Assembly: GCA_944363395.1 (NCBI GenBank) | Contig: CALVUC010000003.1 | Span: 1-64,000, forward strand | Direction: 5' to 3' | Source: an uncultured Clostridia bacterium | GTDB lineage: Bacteria; Bacillota; Clostridia; Christensenellales; Borkfalkiaceae | Length of the DNA stretch: 64,000 nt | In this document: in pieces, positions 1 to 7,432 of the stretch | How positions within the stretch are numbered: the first letter of the stretch is position 1 | Layout: every line of letters begins with the position of its first letter | Position numbers and translations under genes: made by a program | Notes under the pieces: generated by a model | What the model saw: only the letters and a program-made list of their open reading frames with translations | What the model was told of the DNA's origin: nothing | The model's database searches: none

Positions 1-1367
1 ACGGCGGCGGGATCTATGGTTACAATAGCGTCCGGCTTACGCTGTCGGGCGAAGCCCTGATCTCGGAAAACAAAACGGAAGATAGCGGCGGCGGGATCGC
101 GCTGATGGAAGGAAGCTCCGTCACCTTGGAAGGCGGCACTGTCGCGGACAATATTGCTAATCGCAGCGGCGGCGGTGTCTATATCCACACAGGGACTGTG
201 ACGATGAAAGGCGGCACGGTCTCGGGGAACGATTGCGGACAGGACGGCGGTGCGATCTATACGCATTCCGACGCCACGCTTCAACTGGGCGGCGCGCCCG
301 TCATTGCGGGCAACACCTTTAACGGGGTGGAAAACAACTTCTTCCTGCGGATCGAGGCAAGGCTGCAATTTATCGCATCGCTGGAGGAGGGCGCAAAGAT
401 CGGCGTCAATCTTTATGATCACGATCTTGAAGAAGAGAGCAACACGACGGGCGTAATTACGCAGGGCTATTCCGCCGAGAACACTGCCGACCCGTCCCAA
501 TATTTCTTTGCAGATAACGCAAAATATGCGGTCGTATGGAACGAAGACGGCGAGGCGGAGATCGTCGTCAACAGCTATACCGTCATCTGTGTCGGTTTGG
601 ACGGCACGCGCACGGAACGCGAGTTCACCGTCGGCGAACCTCTGACGCTGGACGAAGTTCCCGCGGAGGAAGGGTATCTCGGCGGCTGGACGCAGGCATA
701 CGGCGGCGCTTCCATCGATTACGCGGGCGGACAGACCTTAGCCGAAGGGCTCGGTCAAGCGCCGGGCGACGTCATCACGCTCTACGCCGTACAGGCGCGC
801 GATCTCGCGGGCGATGTGGACGGCATCCTCTCCGGTCTGGAGCAGGCGGCAGCGGCGCTCGGCAGCGGCGATCTCGCCGCGGGGATGGCTTCGTTCACGC
901 AGCAGATCGGCGCGGCGCAGGAAGCCATCGACGCGCTCGAAGGCGACCGCGTCACGCAGGACAAGCTGGAAGCGGCGGTCGAAGCCGCGCAGGCGGCGTT
1001 GGAAGAGCAGATCGAAGCCGTGCAGGCAGAACTCGAGACCGCCGTCGGGCAGCTGCAGGCTTCCATCGCTTCGGGCGAAGCGGATGCCGCGGCGCTCGAA
1101 GAAGGGCTTGCGGCGCTCGAAGAAGCCCTTCGGGCGGCGGAAACGCTGCTCGGCGGCGATATTTCGGCGCTGGAAGAACAGCTCGGCGCACTCGAAGAGG
1201 CGTATGCTGCGGCGGACGACGCCGTGATGGACGCCGTCGAGGCGCTGCGCGCCGACAACGCGGCGATGACTACCGCGCTCTGGCTGGTCGGCGCAGCCGC
1301 GGTCGTCGCGCTCGCCGCGGGCGCGGCAGCGCTCGTCGTGGCGCTGACGGCAAGGAAACGCAGCTGA
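1..1367 (+). CDS. C-terminal part of a beta-helix/coiled-coil surface protein, 5' end outside window
   Basis: The frame is open from base 3, so the true start lies upstream. About the first 115 visible residues are Gly/Thr-rich repeats of the pattern GGxxSGNxxxxxGGGI, typical of right-handed beta-helix (POMP-like) passenger repeats. A short module (YTVICVGLDGTRTE, then a GGW motif) resembles Listeria-Bacteroides/Flg_new repeats. Next come about 150 Ala/Glu-rich residues predicted as coiled coil, then one transmembrane helix (near LWLVGAAAVVALAAG) and a basic ARKRS tail, so the protein is probably a membrane-anchored, externally displayed fibre. No catalytic motif is visible. It is followed by its own terminator. 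The family assignment rests on repeat pattern only and the ligand is unknown. Confidence 0.75.
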   Translation, partial: GGGIYGYNSVRLTLSGEALISENKTEDSGGGIALMEGSSVTLEGGTVADNIANRSGGGVYIHTGTVTMKGGTVSGNDCGQDGGAIYTHSDATLQLGGAPVIAGNTFNGVENNFFLRIEARLQFIASLEEGAKIGVNLYDHDLEEESNTTGVITQGYSAENTADPSQYFFADNAKYAVVWNEDGEAEIVVNSYTVICVGLDGTRTEREFTVGEPLTLDEVPAEEGYLGGWTQAYGGASIDYAGGQTLAEGLGQAPGDVITLYAVQARDLAGDVDGILSGLEQAAAALGSGDLAAGMASFTQQIGAAQEAIDALEGDRVTQDKLEAAVEAAQAALEEQIEAVQAELETAVGQLQASIASGEADAAALEEGLAALEEALRAAETLLGGDISALEEQLGALEEAYAAADDAVMDAVEALRADNAAMTTALWLVGAAAVVALAAGAAALVVALTARKRS

Positions 1368-1389
1368 CGGGCGCGTTCCCTTCGGATAG

Positions 1390-1417
1390 AAAAAACGCCG
1401 CATTTGCGGCGTTTTTT
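1390..1417 (+). terminator. Intrinsic terminator of the surface protein gene
   Basis: An A-run, the perfect stem ACGCCGCA/TGCGGCGT with a very small loop, and a run of six T follow the stop codon by about 20 nt. Confidence 0.85.
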
Positions 1418-1462
1418 CATGACGATTTTTTGCAGACGCAAGCTTTTTTTCGCGGAGGCGGC

Positions 1463-1491
1463 TGGACTTTTCGCGCGCCATCCGTTATAAT
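1463..1491 (+). promoter_or_regulatory. Sigma-A promoter of the GH3 gene
   Basis: TGGACT (1463-1468), 17-bp spacer, perfect TATAAT (1486-1491). The predicted start lies about 20 nt before the GGAGG of the GH3 gene. Confidence 0.75.
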
Positions 1492-1520
1492 AGGGGAAAG
1501 AATATTCTCGGAGGAAAGGG

Positions 1521-3503
1521 ATGAAACTCAGCGATCTGACCATTGAAGAAAAACTGCGCCTTCTGTGCGGCGTCGGGGCGTGGCACACGGCGGCGTTCGG
1601 CGATCTGCCCGCGGTCTCCATGTCGGACGGGCCCGTCGGCCTGCGCACGATGTACGAAGCAGGGGAGGGCGTCTGGGAGACGTACAAAGCCGTCGTCTAT
1701 CCGTCGGTGCAGGTGCTCGCCAACACCTGGAGCGAGGACTGCGCGCGCCTGATGGGGGAGTGCCTCGGCTGCGACGCGGCGGACAGGCAGGTCGATCTGC
1801 TGCTCGCGCCCGGGGTCAACGTCAAGCGCCATCCCCTGAACGGGCGCAACTTTGAATATTTTTCGGAAGATCCCTTCCTTGCGGGGACGCTCGCCAAGGC
1901 GTATGTCGAGGGCGTGCAGTCGCAGGGCGTGGGGGCTTGCGTCAAGCACTTCTGCTGCAACAATATGGAGTTCGACCGCCTGCATCAGACGAGCGACGTC
2001 GACGAGCGCACGCTGCGCGAGATCTACTATAAGCCCTTCGAGATCGCCTGCGAGGCGCATCCCGTCACCGTGATGTGCAGCTATAACCGCATCAACGGGA
2101 CGTACGGCTCGGAATACAAGAAGGGGTTTGACGTGCTGCGCCGCGAGTTCGGCTTTGACGGCGCGGTCATTTCCGATTGGGACGCCGTGCGCGACAGGAC
2201 GGCTGCCGCCAAGGCGGGGCTGGACGTCGAAATGCCCTTCAACGAGCGCAACTATCAAAGGCTCGTCGAGGACTTCAAGGCGGGCGCGATCACCGAAGAG
2301 GAAGTGGACGCCTGTGCGGCGCGCGTCCTCGAATTGGAGGAACGTATGGTCAAAATGCGCGCCATGCGCTGCGGAAAGCACGACGAAGCCGCGCGCATCG
2401 AGGCGGCGAAGCGCATCCAGGCGGAGGGGACGGTCCTGCTCAAAAACGAGGGCGTGCTGCCCCTCGCCGCAGGAACGAAGACGGCGGTGTGCGGCTATTA
2501 TGCCCGTCCGGACAACGTCAAGACGCTCGCGGGCGGCGGCTCGTCGCTTGCGGAGTGGCTCGATCCTGCATTCGATCTTCCGTCTCAGCTCGCGGCGCGC
2601 GGCGTGGAGAACGTCTATGAGCAGGGCTGCGCCATCGATACCGTCTGGTCGGTGCGCATGGATATGCGCCGCGCAAGGGAAAACGCGGCGGAGAGGGCGG
2701 TCAATATCGTCTGCGTCGGCACGGGCAGCGCCATCGAGTCCGAGGAGAAAGACCGCACTACCATGCGCCTTCCCCTCGTGCAGGAGCGGCTCATCCTCGA
2801 GACGGCAGAGGAGAACGAAAACACCGTCGTCGTGCTGTTCGCGGGCGCGGCGGTGGACATGAGCGCGTGGATCGACAAGGTCGCGGCGGTCGTCTATGCG
2901 GGGTTCGTCGGCATGGGGAGCGACGCGGTGCTCGCCGATCTTTTGACGGGCGCGCGCAATTTCAGCGGCAAGCTGAGCGAGACCTTCCCTTTCTCGCTCG
3001 GCGATCTTCCCGCCGCCGAGACCTTTGTGAGCGCGGGCGTGACGCGCTATCAGGAGGGGCTTGACGTCGGCTATCGGTATTTTACGACGTACAAGGAGCC
3101 CGTCCTCTTCCCCTTCGGGTTCGGATCGAGCTATTCGGAGTTCGCATACGCCGATCTCGCCCTTCAGGCGACGGAGACGGGCGTCCGCGTGAGGTTTTCG
3201 ATAGAGAACGTCTCCCGCCGCGACGGTATGGAAACGGCGCAGGTGTATGTGCATCCGTGCGCGCCCCTCGTGTACCGCCCGGACAGGGAACTCAAACACT
3301 TTGCAAAGCGCGGCGTTGCGGCGGGCGAAAAAATCATCGTCGATCTGACCCTGCCTCTCGGCTCGTTTGCGCATTGGTCCGCCTCGCAGGACAGGTGGGA
3401 GGTCTCGGACGGCGTCTATGAGATCCTTGTGGGCGCCTCGTGCGAGGACATCCGCCTGCGGGCGAAGATCAGGGTGCAGAAGGGGCGCGTCAGCGTGCTT
3501 TGA
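1521..3503 (+). CDS. Glycoside hydrolase family 3 protein (beta-glucosidase-like)
   Basis: A 660-aa enzyme that should remove terminal beta-linked glucose, xylose or N-acetylglucosamine residues from oligosaccharides. The N-terminal GH3 barrel opens with SDGPVGLR and carries HFCCNN (typical KHF substrate-binding element) and the nucleophile motif GAVISDWDAV, with the catalytic Asp at residue 219. The alpha/beta sandwich follows (GTVLLKNEGVLPL; GTGSAIESEEKDR) and a C-terminal fibronectin-III-like domain (YEILVGASCEDIRL). No signal peptide is seen, so it is probably cytosolic and acts on imported oligosaccharides. GGAGGAAAGGG precedes the ATG. It is a single-gene transcription unit with no sugar transporter beside it; exact substrate is not predictable. 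Confidence 0.93.
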   Translation: MKLSDLTIEEKLRLLCGVGAWHTAAFGDLPAVSMSDGPVGLRTMYEAGEGVWETYKAVVYPSVQVLANTWSEDCARLMGECLGCDAADRQVDLLLAPGVNVKRHPLNGRNFEYFSEDPFLAGTLAKAYVEGVQSQGVGACVKHFCCNNMEFDRLHQTSDVDERTLREIYYKPFEIACEAHPVTVMCSYNRINGTYGSEYKKGFDVLRREFGFDGAVISDWDAVRDRTAAAKAGLDVEMPFNERNYQRLVEDFKAGAITEEEVDACAARVLELEERMVKMRAMRCGKHDEAARIEAAKRIQAEGTVLLKNEGVLPLAAGTKTAVCGYYARPDNVKTLAGGGSSLAEWLDPAFDLPSQLAARGVENVYEQGCAIDTVWSVRMDMRRARENAAERAVNIVCVGTGSAIESEEKDRTTMRLPLVQERLILETAEENENTVVVLFAGAAVDMSAWIDKVAAVVYAGFVGMGSDAVLADLLTGARNFSGKLSETFPFSLGDLPAAETFVSAGVTRYQEGLDVGYRYFTTYKEPVLFPFGFGSSYSEFAYADLALQATETGVRVRFSIENVSRRDGMETAQVYVHPCAPLVYRPDRELKHFAKRGVAAGEKIIVDLTLPLGSFAHWSASQDRWEVSDGVYEILVGASCEDIRLRAKIRVQKGRVSVL

Positions 3504-3524
3504 ACGCGCCATGGTACAAAAAAA

Positions 3525-3573
3525 GGGGATACGTTCCCCAAAAAAGAATGCGGCGGGACTTGCGTCCCGCCGC
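3525..3573 (-). terminator. Two terminator hairpins between convergent genes
   Basis: Read on the minus strand, stem GCGGCGGGAC/GTCCCGCCGC (3550-3573) is followed by ATTCTTTTTT, then a second hairpin GGGGA/TCCCC (3525-3539) by seven T. Both suit the DMP19-like gene. They have no T-run in the plus direction, so termination of the GH3 gene here is uncertain. Confidence 0.7.
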
Positions 3574-3578
3574 AAATT

Positions 3579-4001
3579 TTATGCAAGCGACTCCGCGCAG
3601 GCGGCGAGCAGATCGAAGATCTCCTCCTCGTGGTCGAAGTAGTACTTGTCGTAAGAGATCAACGGGTCCGCGTCGAGCGCTTCGGCAATGTCGCCGTCCT
3701 TTGCGAGGTCGAGTTCCAGACGGCAGTAGGCGCGGTAGGCGTTGGAGAGGTTGCCCGCGTGTCCCTCGGGGAGCAGTTCGCGCAGCGTCGGCATGAGCGA
3801 AAAGAAGTTCTCCTCCCGCAGATCGCGGTTGAGGAAGTATTGCAGATGCCCGCCGTCCATGACGTCGCTCACATAGGTGAGCAGCGCCTGATAGGAGGGC
3901 GGAAGCTTTCCCTCCTCCCAGCTCTCCCACATTTCGTCCTGCAGGCGTTCGGCGCGTTCCTCGGGGGTCTCCTTATGAAAGAGTTTCTTAAAAAATCCCA
4001 T
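3579..4001 (-). CDS. DMP19/DUF4375-like small cytosolic protein
   Basis: A 140-aa acidic protein. The core (SYQALLTYVSDVMDGGHLQYF, then the acidic LDADPLISYDKYY near the end) resembles the DUF4375/DMP19 fold, whose Neisseria member is a DNA mimic that binds a repressor. A helical head with FFKKLFHKETPEERAERLQ precedes it. The start MGFFKK at 4001 is preferred to an in-frame ATG at 4025, because the latter lies inside the pgi terminator hairpin. No good Shine-Dalgarno is visible, so expression may depend on readthrough from pgi. Family membership is moderate and the function unknown. Confidence 0.6.
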   Translation of the reverse strand: MGFFKKLFHKETPEERAERLQDEMWESWEEGKLPPSYQALLTYVSDVMDGGHLQYFLNRDLREENFFSLMPTLRELLPEGHAGNLSNAYRAYCRLELDLAKDGDIAEALDADPLISYDKYYFDHEEEIFDLLAACAESLA

Positions 4002-4004
4002 GGC

Positions 4005-4035
4005 AAAAAATGAGGGGCGCCGCAAGCGGCGCCCC
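4005..4035 (-). terminator. pgi intrinsic terminator
   Basis: On the minus strand, stem GGGGCGCCGC/GCGGCGCCCC is followed after a few bases by six T, just after the pgi stop codon. Confidence 0.8.
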
Positions 4036-4040
4036 CTTTC

Positions 4041-5468
4041 TCAGACGATATACTTTGCGTCGGGCGCAGCCGCGTCGAGCTCCGCCTTCTTTTCGGCATA
4101 GCCGGGCTTGCCGAGGAGGGCGAAGGTCGCCTTCTTGCCCGCTTCGACGCCGGGCTGGTTGAAGGTGTTGATATTGAACATCGCGCCTGCATACGCCGTC
4201 TGCAATTCAAACAGATACAGGAGCTGCCCCAGCGTGAATTCGTTGACTTCGGGCAGGTGGATGGTGTAATTGAGCCTGCCTGCCATCGTCAGCGCGTGCG
4301 CCGTCGCCTTGTTCTCCGCCTGAATGAGTTCCTCCATCGTGTGTCCGCCGAGGAAGGAGACGTCCGGGATGTCCTCGCAGCCGTGCGGGATGGGCATCTT
4401 TTCCTTATAGCTGTCCACCGAGAGGAAGGTGACGACCTTGTCGTAGGGACCTTCGGTGTAGAGCTGCACCTGCGAGTGCTGGTCGGTGACGCCCAGCGCC
4501 TTGACGGGGGTCTGACCGACGTTGCAGGGCGTGCCGTCGAGCGTGACGTTCTTGCCGAGGGACTCCGCCCAAAGCTGCGCGTACCAGTCGGAGACGTAGC
4601 GCAGGTTGTCGGAGTAGGGCATGAGGACGCCGATGTTCTTGCCGTCGTTCATCGCAATGTACTGCAGCGTCGCGCACAGAAGGGCGGGGTTCTTTTTGAG
4701 GTCCGCCGTCTTGCACATCTTGTCCATGTACGCCGCGCCTTTGAGCATCGTCTTGATATCGATGCCGAGGACGGCTGCGGGCAAAAGACCGACGGGGCAG
4801 AGCTCGGAAAATCTTCCGCCGACGCCGTCGGGAAGGACGTAGCTCTTGACGCCGCCCAGCGAAGCGGAGATCTTGACGAGGTTGCCTCTCGCGGCGTCCG
4901 TCGTGAAGATGACGTTTTCCTTGACGTTGACGCCCGCCTTGGTGAGCAGGTCGGCAATGATGAGGTACTGCGTCATCGTCTCGCTCGTCGCGCCCGATTT
5001 GGAGATGACGTTAAAGCAGGTCTTGGTGACGTCGATGACGTCCAGAAGGTCCTTCATGCGGACGGGGTCGACGTTGTCTTCCACAAAGAACTTGGGACCG
5101 CGGCGCTTGGACTTGGGCAGGTCGTTATAGTGAAGGTGGCACAGCGCATTGAACGCCATCGTGGGGCCGAGCGCCGAACCGCCGATGCCGAGCACGACGA
5201 AGTTTTCAAACTTTCTGCGCACTTCCTTTGCGGTCGCAAGGATGTCCGCGACGATCTCGTCCTGGTTGTAGGGCAGTTCCGTCCAGCCCATGAACAGATC
5301 GTCGTTGCCGCGGTTTTCCGCAACGTAGGCGTGCGCCGCCTTGGCGAGCTTCTTGTGCGCGTCCAGCGTCTTTTCGGAAATGCCCTTGTCGCCAAGGTAC
5401 TTATCCGTCATATTGGTGTAATCCACTCTGATGCGCAGGGCTTTGCGCATTTCTTCGGTCATTTTCAT
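4041..5468 (-). CDS. pgi: Glucose-6-phosphate isomerase
   Basis: Interconverts glucose-6-phosphate and fructose-6-phosphate in glycolysis and gluconeogenesis. The 475-aa protein shows GIGGSALGP (phosphate-binding loop), the SIS signature NVISKSGATSETM and a C-terminal FNQPGVEAGKK segment. Length and motifs fit the shorter bacterial PGI type. GGAGG lies about 12 nt before the ATG, a slightly long spacing. It is transcribed from its own promoter at the end of the spoVB-like gene. Assignment is firm. Confidence 0.96.
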   Translation of the reverse strand: MKMTEEMRKALRIRVDYTNMTDKYLGDKGISEKTLDAHKKLAKAAHAYVAENRGNDDLFMGWTELPYNQDEIVADILATAKEVRRKFENFVVLGIGGSALGPTMAFNALCHLHYNDLPKSKRRGPKFFVEDNVDPVRMKDLLDVIDVTKTCFNVISKSGATSETMTQYLIIADLLTKAGVNVKENVIFTTDAARGNLVKISASLGGVKSYVLPDGVGGRFSELCPVGLLPAAVLGIDIKTMLKGAAYMDKMCKTADLKKNPALLCATLQYIAMNDGKNIGVLMPYSDNLRYVSDWYAQLWAESLGKNVTLDGTPCNVGQTPVKALGVTDQHSQVQLYTEGPYDKVVTFLSVDSYKEKMPIPHGCEDIPDVSFLGGHTMEELIQAENKATAHALTMAGRLNYTIHLPEVNEFTLGQLLYLFELQTAYAGAMFNINTFNQPGVEAGKKATFALLGKPGYAEKKAELDAAAPDAKYIV

Positions 5469-5505
5469 GTCGCTATTTTTCCTCCGATATCAAATCATTG
5501 CACAT

Positions 5506-5534
5506 ATTGTAGCACACTTAAGCGGCGATTTCAA
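5506..5534 (-). promoter_or_regulatory. Sigma-A promoter of pgi
   Basis: Minus strand TTGAAA (5534-5529), 17-bp spacer, TACAAT (5511-5506). The -35 overlaps the last codons of the upstream gene. Confidence 0.7.
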
Positions 5535-7045
5535 GAGTTCGCAAGAGATTTTTTGCTTTTTTTGCGTAAAAAACGTGTAAAAAAGCCGCGGAAGCCGACA
5601 AGCCGCAGCACAGCGAAGAGCGCGCCCTCCGCAAGGAGCAAAAAGAGCATCGTGAGCGCGAGCGCGGGGAGAAACCCGAGGACGAGAAAGAGCCCCTTTC
5701 TCACGGCAAATCCCGCGAGGGCGGCGGGCAGGACGGCGCAGCAAAGGCGCAGAAGAAACTTTCCCATGCGCAGCGCGCCGGCCCGCTTTCTGAGCAGCAT
5801 CAGGGAGAGCAGGGCGCAGATGAGGTTGTCGCACAGCATCCCGACGGCGAGCGCGCCGCTTCCCAAAAAGCGGGGCAGCGTCAGCACGCAGGCGAGCATC
5901 CCCGCGGAGCCGCACAAAAACACGGCGAGCGTCTTTTTTTCGCATCCGAGGGAATTGAGAAGGCTCGTCGTGATCATCGTCAGGCTCATGGGGACGAGCA
6001 GCGGGGCGCACAGGGAGATGAGGGCGCCGCTCTGCGCGTCGGAATAGAGCAAAATGCCAACGTCCCCGCCGCAGACGAGATAAAAGGGCAGCAGCGCGCC
6101 CGCAATGAGCAGCGTCGCCCGCAGGGCGCGTCCGATGAGCGCGGTCACTTCCTTTCTGTTGCCGCGGTAGTACTGTTCGGCGAGTTCCGGAACGAGCACG
6201 AGCGCGATGGAACCGATAAAGGCGCACGGGACTGCCATCACGGGCATGACCATGCCGTATACGACGCCGTATTCGCGCATGGCGGCGGAGGCGGTATAGC
6301 CCGCCGCGCGCAGCATGAGCGGAAAGAGCAGGGAGATGAGCGAGGACAGGAGCGAGGAGCTCGTGCGCATCGCCGTCACGGGCAGAGAGGAAAGGAGCAT
6401 GGGGCGTAGTTCCCCGCGCGGAGAACGGAGCTTCCCGCCGCGCGCAAAGAAGTATACGGCGGCGAGGAGAAAGGAGAAGAGATAGGAGATGAGCACCGCG
6501 ACCGCCGTCAGCGTGATGCCGTTTGCCGCGGGCAGGAGGAGCAGCAGCGCAATGCCCGCGCCGATGCGCAGCATCTCCTCGGCAAGCTCCACGAAGGAAT
6601 AGGCGAAAAACCGTTTGTTGCCCCAAAAGCAGCCGCGCAGCACCGCATAGACGGAGGTGAGCGACAGTCCCGCAAGCAGGATATAGAAGACGTCCGCGCA
6701 CCGCGGGTCGGCAAACACGCCCGAGAAGGGGTCGCGGAAGAGAAAGAGGAGCACGGTCATCGGCACGCTGAAACAAAGGGAGACGGAGACGGCGGCGCTC
6801 GTCGCCGCCTGTTCCCCGAGCCTGTTCCCGCGCGCGCGGTGTTTGGAGATGGTGCGCGAGAGCGTGACGGGCAGCCCGCTCGCCGAGACCGTGAGAAAGA
6901 CGGCGAACATACTGTACGCCGCCTGATAGACGCCCAGCCCCTCGGCGCCCAGCGTGCGCGAGAGGATGATGCGGTATAAAAAGCCGAGGCAATGTTCCGC
7001 CGCGTTGAAAAAGGTGACGACGGCTGCGGTGCGGTACAAATTCAT
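5531..7045 (-). CDS. spoVB: SpoVB-type polysaccharide/lipid flippase (MATE-like MVF family)
   Basis: A 504-aa polytopic membrane protein with about 12-14 hydrophobic segments. The N-terminus (LYRTAAVVTFFNAAEHCLGFLYRIILSRTLGAEGLG) and the LPVTLSRTISKHRARGN loop match the stage V sporulation protein B/MurJ-related group, which moves lipid-linked envelope precursors and in Bacillus is needed for spore cortex. The C-terminus ends in a basic FLRKKSKKS tail. The gene is divergent from a LysM gene and starts only 5 nt from a sigma-E-like -10 box, with no Shine-Dalgarno. Sporulation use is inferred from family and promoter; a general envelope flippase is the alternative. Confidence 0.85.
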   Translation of the reverse strand: MNLYRTAAVVTFFNAAEHCLGFLYRIILSRTLGAEGLGVYQAAYSMFAVFLTVSASGLPVTLSRTISKHRARGNRLGEQAATSAAVSVSLCFSVPMTVLLFLFRDPFSGVFADPRCADVFYILLAGLSLTSVYAVLRGCFWGNKRFFAYSFVELAEEMLRIGAGIALLLLLPAANGITLTAVAVLISYLFSFLLAAVYFFARGGKLRSPRGELRPMLLSSLPVTAMRTSSSLLSSLISLLFPLMLRAAGYTASAAMREYGVVYGMVMPVMAVPCAFIGSIALVLVPELAEQYYRGNRKEVTALIGRALRATLLIAGALLPFYLVCGGDVGILLYSDAQSGALISLCAPLLVPMSLTMITTSLLNSLGCEKKTLAVFLCGSAGMLACVLTLPRFLGSGALAVGMLCDNLICALLSLMLLRKRAGALRMGKFLLRLCCAVLPAALAGFAVRKGLFLVLGFLPALALTMLFLLLAEGALFAVLRLVGFRGFFTRFLRKKSKKSLANS

Positions 7046-7050
7046 GTCCT

Positions 7051-7079
7051 ATTGTATTGTTTTTGTCACATTTTTATGC
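7051..7079 (-). promoter_or_regulatory. Candidate sigma-E-like promoter of spoVB
   Basis: Minus strand GCATAAA, 14-bp spacer, AATACAAT, compared with the Bacillus sigma-E consensus KMATATW-N14-CATACAHT recalled from literature: 6/7 and 7/8 matches. The -10 ends 5 nt before the ATG, so the mRNA would be leaderless or nearly so. Confidence 0.5.
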
Positions 7080-7094
7080 GCGCACGCATACAAT
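7066..7094 (+). promoter_or_regulatory. Candidate sigma-E-like promoter of the LysM gene
   Basis: TCACATT (7066-7072), 14-bp spacer, perfect CATACAAT (7087-7094), 6 nt before the ATG. It abuts the divergent spoVB -35 element. A sigma-A reading (TTGTCA 7063, TACAAT 7089) needs a poor 20-bp spacer. Confidence 0.5.
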
Positions 7095-7100
7095 GGGGGC

Positions 7101-7382
7101 ATGGAACTTGTGTTGGAACGTCCTGCCGTGTACCGCGTCCGCCGCGGTCAGACGCTCGCGGACATCGCCCGCGCGTTTTCCCTTCCCGCGCGGCTGCTTG
7201 CCGCAAAAAATTCGCTCACGGGCGAAGTGGAGGAGGGGCAGCTCCTCACGATCCCCGCGGGCGGCAATTTGTACCGCGTGCGGGGCGGCGAGTCCTGCAC
7301 GCTGCTGTGCGGTTCGCGGGAAAATTTTTACGAAAGAAACGCAACGAAGTACCTCTACCCGACCCAGGAAGTCATTTTGTAA
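7101..7382 (+). CDS. Small LysM-domain protein
   Basis: A 93-aa protein. Residues 10-55 form one LysM peptidoglycan-binding module (YRVRRGQTLADIARAFSLP, AAKNSLTGEVEEGQLLTIP). The second half begins a LysM-like strand (LYRVRGGES) but then diverges. There is no signal peptide, so it would act in the cytosol, for example binding forespore peptidoglycan from the mother-cell side as small spore LysM proteins do. The start at 7101 is set by the -10 box six bases upstream; there is no Shine-Dalgarno. The spore role is inferred from the promoter and the divergent spoVB partner. Confidence 0.8.
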   Translation: MELVLERPAVYRVRRGQTLADIARAFSLPARLLAAKNSLTGEVEEGQLLTIPAGGNLYRVRGGESCTLLCGSRENFYERNATKYLYPTQEVIL

Positions 7383-7417
7383 AAAGTGCGCCGCCGCGAA
7401 ATTTCGCGGCGGCGCAC
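7381..7417 (-). terminator. Terminator of the BspA-like gene (convergent)
   Basis: A 32-nt perfect palindrome (7386-7417, arms beginning GTGCGCCGCCGCGAAA) is followed on the minus strand by five T. It lies just past the stop codons of both convergent genes. Confidence 0.8.
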
Positions 7418-7432
7418 CGTCATGTCGGTTTG

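Noticed and set aside
738..1687. Long open frames opposite the first gene's coiled-coil region and the start of the GH3 gene
   Set aside because: They mirror G+C-rich coding sequence, are Arg/Ser/Ala-rich without domain patterns, and overlap well-supported genes.
1485..3575. A 696-codon minus-strand frame across the GH3 gene
   Set aside because: Long antisense frames are expected in G+C-rich genes; the plus strand carries clear GH3 motifs and a promoter.
4025..4027. Upstream ATG for the DMP19-like gene
   Set aside because: It lies inside the pgi terminator stem; the ATG at 4001 is more plausible.
4257..6047. A 596-codon plus-strand frame opposite pgi and spoVB
   Set aside because: It is antisense to two genes with firm family motifs and has no recognised domain.
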